Shown: positions 59,492-64,000 of the stretch, piece after piece
Layout of the letters: the number at the start of each line of letters is the position of its first letter
Position numbering within the stretch: the stretch's first letter is position 1
Assembly: GCF_002105155.1 (NCBI RefSeq)
Contig: NW_019028980.1
Span: 620,001-684,000, forward strand
Direction of reading: 5' to 3'
Length of the DNA stretch: 64,000 bases
From: Lobosporangium transversale
Taxonomy: Eukaryota > Mortierellomycota > Mortierellomycetes > Mortierellales > Mortierellaceae
The notes under the pieces: generated by a model
Told to the model about the DNA's origin: nothing
The model's input: only the letters and a program-made list of their open reading frames with translations
Databases searched by the model: none
Made by a program: the position numbers and the translations under genes

Positions 59492-59955
59492 AAGAAAAAA
59501 AAAAACTATCCTTCGTATTATTATTTGTATTATAATAAATTAAAAATTACTGTTCACTCCAAGATTTTTTATATTTGGAGTGATCAAAAGTAATGGACAA
59601 AGTATGATATTACAAAAACTTTTTTTATTGACTAAACTTTGTACAGATCGAGTGAATAATTAGTATTGAAAAAAAAAAAAAAAAAAAAAAAAGAAAGGAT
59701 GATTTTCAATGAAGAAAAGAAAGAAGCGTTGCGTTCAACTTCCTAACCCATTGTAATGGAGCCTTGCTCCTCCACAAGACCCTTATTTCAACCTAATGAC
59801 CTTTTTTCTTTTTTGTGTTGGTAGTTTCCAGGAAGTGATTCTTTTTTTGTGCTTTGATTGAGATATAGTTGTTGTTACAATGAATGAATAGATAAAAAAA
59901 AAAAAGAGTAAAGCGCATATAAAAAAAATATATATATAAATGAAAAGGCAGGTTT
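59492..59955. other. Convergent 3' spacer
   Basis: AT-rich, with an A24 run at about 59669-59692. Serves as terminator space for two convergent genes (the disordered protein and FAS). No gene seen. Confidence 0.6.
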
Positions 59956-62900
59956 TTACAATGCATTTGCAACCGCAACTGCGTAAGCGCCGGAATGGCT
60001 GATCGAGACCTTGATCTCTTTGACACCGGCTTTGGTGGCTGCTTCTTGTGCTGCACCTGAGAAAACAACCGAAGGTGCTCCGCTCTCTGCCATCACAATT
60101 TCAATCTCGGCGAGTCCTGCACCTGCTCCTTGAGTCCAGACTTTCTCTGCGTCTAATGAGAACGACGACACAGCCTTGACCACAGCCTCTTTGGCGGACC
60201 AACGTCCTGCAAAGCTTGCCTGCGGGTCAGGTCGGCTCAGACAGTAGTCAATCTCTTGCTGTGTAAAATTGCGCTCCAAAAATGTCTGGTTCTCAATATT
60301 GATCGCAGAGACCATCTCGACATCGACACCTACACCACGTGATGTTGAAACAGACTCTTTTGCAGAAGTCTCAAGGATAGCTCGCGTCATATCTACATCA
60401 ACCTTCTCTCCTTGAGGGACCAATGCTTTGGCATTGAAGGCCCAAGACTTAGTAGTGTTGTTGTACTGAGCACGAGCGCGAGGATCAAGGTAGACAGGCG
60501 ATTCAAGTTCAGGAGTGTATGGAGGAGCGTTCTTGACCTGTACCAGGGCTGGACCACCAGTCATTGAGTCGTGGAGATAGCGGTATGACTTGGCCTGGCG
60601 TGCCTGCTGCTTAGCCTTGTATGCCTCATACTCATGTTCTTCAAGAGCACCAAGGATATAATCCGAGTGAATCACAAGGACTTCACCACCTACTTGACCG
60701 AATCCAAAGGACTTGAGCAAACCTGCCTTGATACCATCAGTCTGGATCGAACGTGACGTGTACAACACATACTCATATTGCTTCATAACATCATCAATGT
60801 TATCGGCGTTACGGTTACCAGGAATCAAACCAGTCTGGAGGACCTGGAGAACTCCATTCAACATCCAGGCAGCAGCAGCACCCTTAGGATGGCCAGTAAG
60901 GTATTTCTGCCAGATCGAGGGCAGCGCATTACCCTTGCTGCGACCCAAATGCTCGAGCTGCTTGTTGACGACTTCGGATTCATTCTTGTCGTTAGCTTTG
61001 GTAGAAGTGCCGTGGAATGATCCAACACCAATATCATCGATAGTCAAGCCAAAGGAGGCAAGAGCGCCGCGAAGAGGTGCAATTTGAGGGTCCTGACGAT
61101 AGAACTCATTGCCCCACAAGTTTAATGCCTCGCGGTGTTGGCGCTGGGCTTCCTTCTGGATACGTTCGGTCTCAGCAGCGAGATACTCCTCTTCTGTAAC
61201 AGTGAGTGCGTTGTTGGCTTTGAGCTCCTCAAGTTCATACTTCAGTTCTGTGTACTCGTTCTCGACCCACTGCTTGATCTGAGCACGGCGAGCATCAATC
61301 TGACGCTTACGATATTTGATGTCCAGAAGACGAGAAGGCATCTTGCCCTTGGCCTCTCGAGCAGTGGTCAAGACACCCTGGCCAGGTGCAGGGACAGAGC
61401 GGCCCTCCTTGTCGGTAGCGGTGTTAGTTAGAGCGATAATACCATAAATTGGGACACCCATCTTAATGGCAAGTTGAGCCTGCATCAAAATCTCAATACC
61501 AGCACCATGCGACTCCATGAAACCAGCACGAGTAGTCGTGGCAGGACGAGACATTTCCTGAGGCGTGCGGCCATGGGCAAACTCATCTTCAGTATTGCTA
61601 GTCGCCTTCATGTTTGCGAATTCGTATGAGCCTTCCTCCTGGAAGTCATCGTAGCCTCCAACAATAACAATCTTAGCCTTGCCGCTTTGAATAGTGTCCA
61701 CGCCGATTTCAACAGACTCAACAGCTGTAGCGCAGGCTCCGACTGGCGTCTTGATAGGGCCCGAAGATGACAACAGCAGCATGTTGATCCAGGCGGGCAT
61801 TGTATTAATGAAAGACTCTTGAAGCACATCCTTTTGCACAGGCCTATCCAGATGGCGGTCATGGTAAATACCGCGGAGGGAAAGCATACCGCCGACACCG
61901 GAGCCAGCTGTGTTTCCAACCTCAGAGACATGGACATATTGATAGAACTCGTAAGGATCAGTGATGCCAGATGCGACCAAGGCTTCAACGGTCGAAACCA
62001 ACACATAAAGAGTTATGACATCGACTTGATCAATAATATCCTTGGGCACACCATAGCGAGCAGCGTCCCATCCAGTAGGGATCTGCCCAGCGACGAGACG
62101 GTCAAATTTGAGCGCCTTGGGGATGTACATGCTGGCACCCTTTTTGAATTTGACAGCCCATTGGCCTGACTCTTCCTCATAGATGTCAACCTTGTCGCCA
62201 TGCTGGAGCTTGAACTGATGTGCTTCCTCCTTTGAAACCTCGAAGGGCTCAAGATCGTGATCGATCAAGACCTCCTGCATAAGGCCTTTGCGTTTAGGAT
62301 CATACCCACCGAACAGTTCGGGCTCAATCAGACGAATACCAGTGTGCTCCAGGATCTGCTTCTCGTACTTGGCCTTGACATCCCTGTCCTTCACAGGCTC
62401 TTCAGTCTTGGCGTCAATCCATCCAGAGTAAGGAGCGCCAGATTTGAGAGGGCCGTTATGGTGCTTGATGAAGCCCATAATCCACGCCATCTCAATGCAT
62501 CCTTCGAGCGAGAACTGGCCATTGGCTTCCATCTCCCAGCGAGTACGGGAATTGCCCCATGGACCAACTTCACTGAAACCTGTCACGACAACGACTTTTT
62601 CGAGGTCGAGCATACCCTTGAGCTTGTGAGCATGCCCAAGATCCTTGTAGTCCTTGAGTTCTGGAAAGGGGAACTTCATGTTAGCTCGGGGCGTGACTTT
62701 GTGTGATTGGTGCTTGCGCTCCGCCTCAGCGCCGTACGTCTCTTTAAAGTCCAAAGTGTTCTCGGCGACAATGGCCTTACGGATCTCCGAAGTCTGACGG
62801 TACTCAGCGCGCAAGTTGGCACTAATTTCGTTTAGGTTGGGTAAGTACTGCAGACCACCGTTCAAGTCAGCCCAGACAGGCTCAATTTGACAAAGACTGG

Positions 62901-64000
62901 TGATCGAGGGATGCATAAGACCTAAGATGTTGAAGGCCATCTCCTGAGTTGAGAAAGTGCGGACCCCATACTTCTCGAGACCCTCAGCGACAATGTTATT
63001 GCCACTCATCAAACCAGTACCACGAGTCCAACCAATAACGGCTCCAGTGATAGTCAGGTAGGCAGACCAAGATTCAGAAGTCCAGCGGTTGAACAGGGTC
63101 TCTAATGCGACCTTAGATTCTCCGTAAAGACCGTCAGCACCAAATGTCCCGTGATTAGGAGACAAGGGAAGAATAACCTGAGCAGGGCGTGTATCGTAAC
63201 CGTACTCCATCTTCTTGGTCTTCACATTACCCAGCAGACGAAGAACGTTGGTCAACATGATACGGTGAGCTAACTCTGACTTCGAGTCAATATTGTCGAT
63301 TTCCTTGCCTTGGACAGAAATGGCGGCGAATGGGATAATGTAATCAAGGTCCCAACCTAGGCCTTTCTTAGGATCTTTGTCGTAAATATAGTTGACAAGT
63401 GCATCAACATCCTGTTTCGAGCCTCCATTGAAAGGAACGACAACCAAGGAAGAATTCTTGGAGCCATGGCGTTGGTAAATCGACTGGTAGTACTCCGTAA
63501 CCTCACGGCTGAAACGCGAGGTGGTGACAACGACTTTGGCGCCTCCAGAGAGTAGACCCTTGAGGATAGCGGCTCCGATGGAATCCTTACCAGCGCCGGT
63601 TATAAGGACCATGCGGTTCTCGTAGGTTATACCATCCTTGGCCATATTAGTCAGAACATCAAGATAAACGCTAGTCAGACGCTGAGAGAACTCCCATCCA
63701 CCTTCGATATGAGGATTCTTCTTCTTGAGATGCAAGAATGGGATAGTTTCCTTCTTTGCTGCCTTCTTGGGGCGATCAGGGTTGACATTGACTGAGGGAC
63801 GACGAGCACGGCTGGCACGACGAGCTCTCTCCTCACGTACGATATTATTGGACATATTGATGGCATGAATGACCTCACCATAGAGGGATTTGATGGCTAA
63901 CTTGGATGAGGACTTCATAGTGTTTTGGGCCTTGATAATCTTGTAAATTTGGGCCAAGTTTTTCTGGACTTTTTGGCGGTTACTGTACTCAGACATCTTT
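59956..64000 (-). CDS. FAS2: Fungal fatty acid synthase, alpha-type C-terminal region (KR-KS-PPT), truncated by window edge
   Basis: Type I fungal fatty acid synthase, cytosolic; this part reduces, condenses and self-activates. One uninterrupted frame of 1,346+ residues runs to the right edge; the Met at 63996 is internal, as the acyl-carrier and MPT domains lie upstream. Order: helical linker, ketoreductase ([20 protein letters not shown] near residue 130; [15 protein letters not shown]), ketosynthase (active-site Cys in [14 protein letters not shown], about residue 755; His in [12 protein letters not shown] and in the GFGQVGGE region), and C-terminal phosphopantetheinyl transferase (GVGVDVEMV near 1220, [12 protein letters not shown] near 1262). 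All key residues are present. In several Mucoromycota, alpha and beta are fused in one chain; the window cannot tell. No introns in this 4 kb, unlike other genes here. Confidence 0.95.
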   Translation of the reverse strand, partial: KMSEYSNRQKVQKNLAQIYKIIKAQNTMKSSSKLAIKSLYGEVIHAINMSNNIVREERARRASRARRPSVNVNPDRPKKAAKKETIPFLHLKKKNPHIEGGWEFSQRLTSVYLDVLTNMAKDGITYENRMVLITGAGKDSIGAAILKGLLSGGAKVVVTTSRFSREVTEYYQSIYQRHGSKNSSLVVVPFNGGSKQDVDALVNYIYDKDPKKGLGWDLDYIIPFAAISVQGKEIDNIDSKSELAHRIMLTNVLRLLGNVKTKKMEYGYDTRPAQVILPLSPNHGTFGADGLYGESKVALETLFNRWTSESWSAYLTITGAVIGWTRGTGLMSGNNIVAEGLEKYGVRTFSTQEMAFNILGLMHPSITSLCQIEPVWADLNGGLQYLPNLNEISANLRAEYRQTSEIRKAIVAENTLDFKETYGAEAERKHQSHKVTPRANMKFPFPELKDYKDLGHAHKLKGMLDLEKVVVVTGFSEVGPWGNSRTRWEMEANGQFSLEGCIEMAWIMGFIKHHNGPLKSGAPYSGWIDAKTEEPVKDRDVKAKYEKQILEHTGIRLIEPELFGGYDPKRKGLMQEVLIDHDLEPFEVSKEEAHQFKLQHGDKVDIYEEESGQWAVKFKKGASMYIPKALKFDRLVAGQIPTGWDAARYGVPKDIIDQVDVITLYVLVSTVEALVASGITDPYEFYQYVHVSEVGNTAGSGVGGMLSLRGIYHDRHLDRPVQKDVLQESFINTMPAWINMLLLSSSGPIKTPVGACATAVESVEIGVDTIQSGKAKIVIVGGYDDFQEEGSYEFANMKATSNTEDEFAHGRTPQEMSRPATTTRAGFMESHGAGIEILMQAQLAIKMGVPIYGIIALTNTATDKEGRSVPAPGQGVLTTAREAKGKMPSRLLDIKYRKRQIDARRAQIKQWVENEYTELKYELEELKANNALTVTEEEYLAAETERIQKEAQRQHREALNLWGNEFYRQDPQIAPLRGALASFGLTIDDIGVGSFHGTSTKANDKNESEVVNKQLEHLGRSKGNALPSIWQKYLTGHPKGAAAAWMLNGVLQVLQTGLIPGNRNADNIDDVMKQYEYVLYTSRSIQTDGIKAGLLKSFGFGQVGGEVLVIHSDYILGALEEHEYEAYKAKQQARQAKSYRYLHDSMTGGPALVQVKNAPPYTPELESPVYLDPRARAQYNNTTKSWAFNAKALVPQGEKVDVDMTRAILETSAKESVSTSRGVGVDVEMVSAINIENQTFLERNFTQQEIDYCLSRPDPQASFAGRWSAKEAVVKAVSSFSLDAEKVWTQGAGAGLAEIEIVMAESGAPSVVFSGAAQEAATKAGVKEIKVSISHSGAYAVAVANAL

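Overview
The window looks like nuclear DNA of an early-diverging filamentous fungus, most likely Mucoromycota and possibly Mortierellomycotina. The evidence is short GT-AG introns (about 50-300 nt) in nearly every gene, a fungal-type fatty acid synthase alpha region, a fungal STRIPAK scaffold, a chromodomain Ty3/gypsy retrotransposon, a GH8 glycosidase remnant and a DUF6589-like relic. The phylum is an inference from gene content. A/T homopolymers of 18-33 nt are very frequent in introns and spacers.

Layout. 1-8.1 kb: tail of a Ser/Thr-rich protein, an FGGY-family sugar kinase (minus), a STRIP/Far11/HAM-2-like STRIPAK subunit (plus) and the V-ATPase assembly factor VMA12/TMEM199 (minus). 8.9-14.4 kb: a decayed chromovirus (Ty3/gypsy) with gag, protease, RT, RNase H, integrase and chromodomain, a 19-bp tandem expansion in the protease region, an antisense open frame behind integrase, and the start of a 3' LTR. 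An initiator tRNA-Met gene follows directly. 15.5-22.6 kb: a two-EF-hand protein whose first exon is only the ATG, a frameshifted GH8 gene, histidinol-phosphatase with a single indel, the branched-chain alpha-keto acid dehydrogenase E2 gene (DBT), and a small unnamed gene. 22.6-24.6 kb is a graveyard: a diverged duplication, a broken open frame and an antisense 28S rRNA fragment.

24.8-30 kb: RanGAP (minus) and the spindle-checkpoint kinase MPS1 (plus) are divergently transcribed. 30-37.4 kb is gene-poor: a DUF6589-like relic, a weakly supported three-exon small gene and a 721-bp MITE-like element with perfect 17-bp terminal inverted repeats. 37.5-42.4 kb: amino-acid permease, AP-3 sigma subunit, PL14-type polysaccharide lyase. 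43-47.5 kb: three short fungal proteins of unknown function. 48.3-52.7 kb: RNA polymerase III second-largest subunit. 55.5-59.5 kb: a 1,257-residue disordered protein with an overlapping upstream ORF. 59.9-64 kb: C-terminal part (ketoreductase, ketosynthase, phosphopantetheinyl transferase) of fungal fatty acid synthase, running off the right edge.

Most intact genes are dispersed housekeeping functions (amino-acid metabolism and uptake, vesicle traffic, mitosis, transcription, lipid synthesis). No metabolic cluster is evident. Exon models were built by hand from GT/AG sites and checked for reading-phase closure. No homology search was run.
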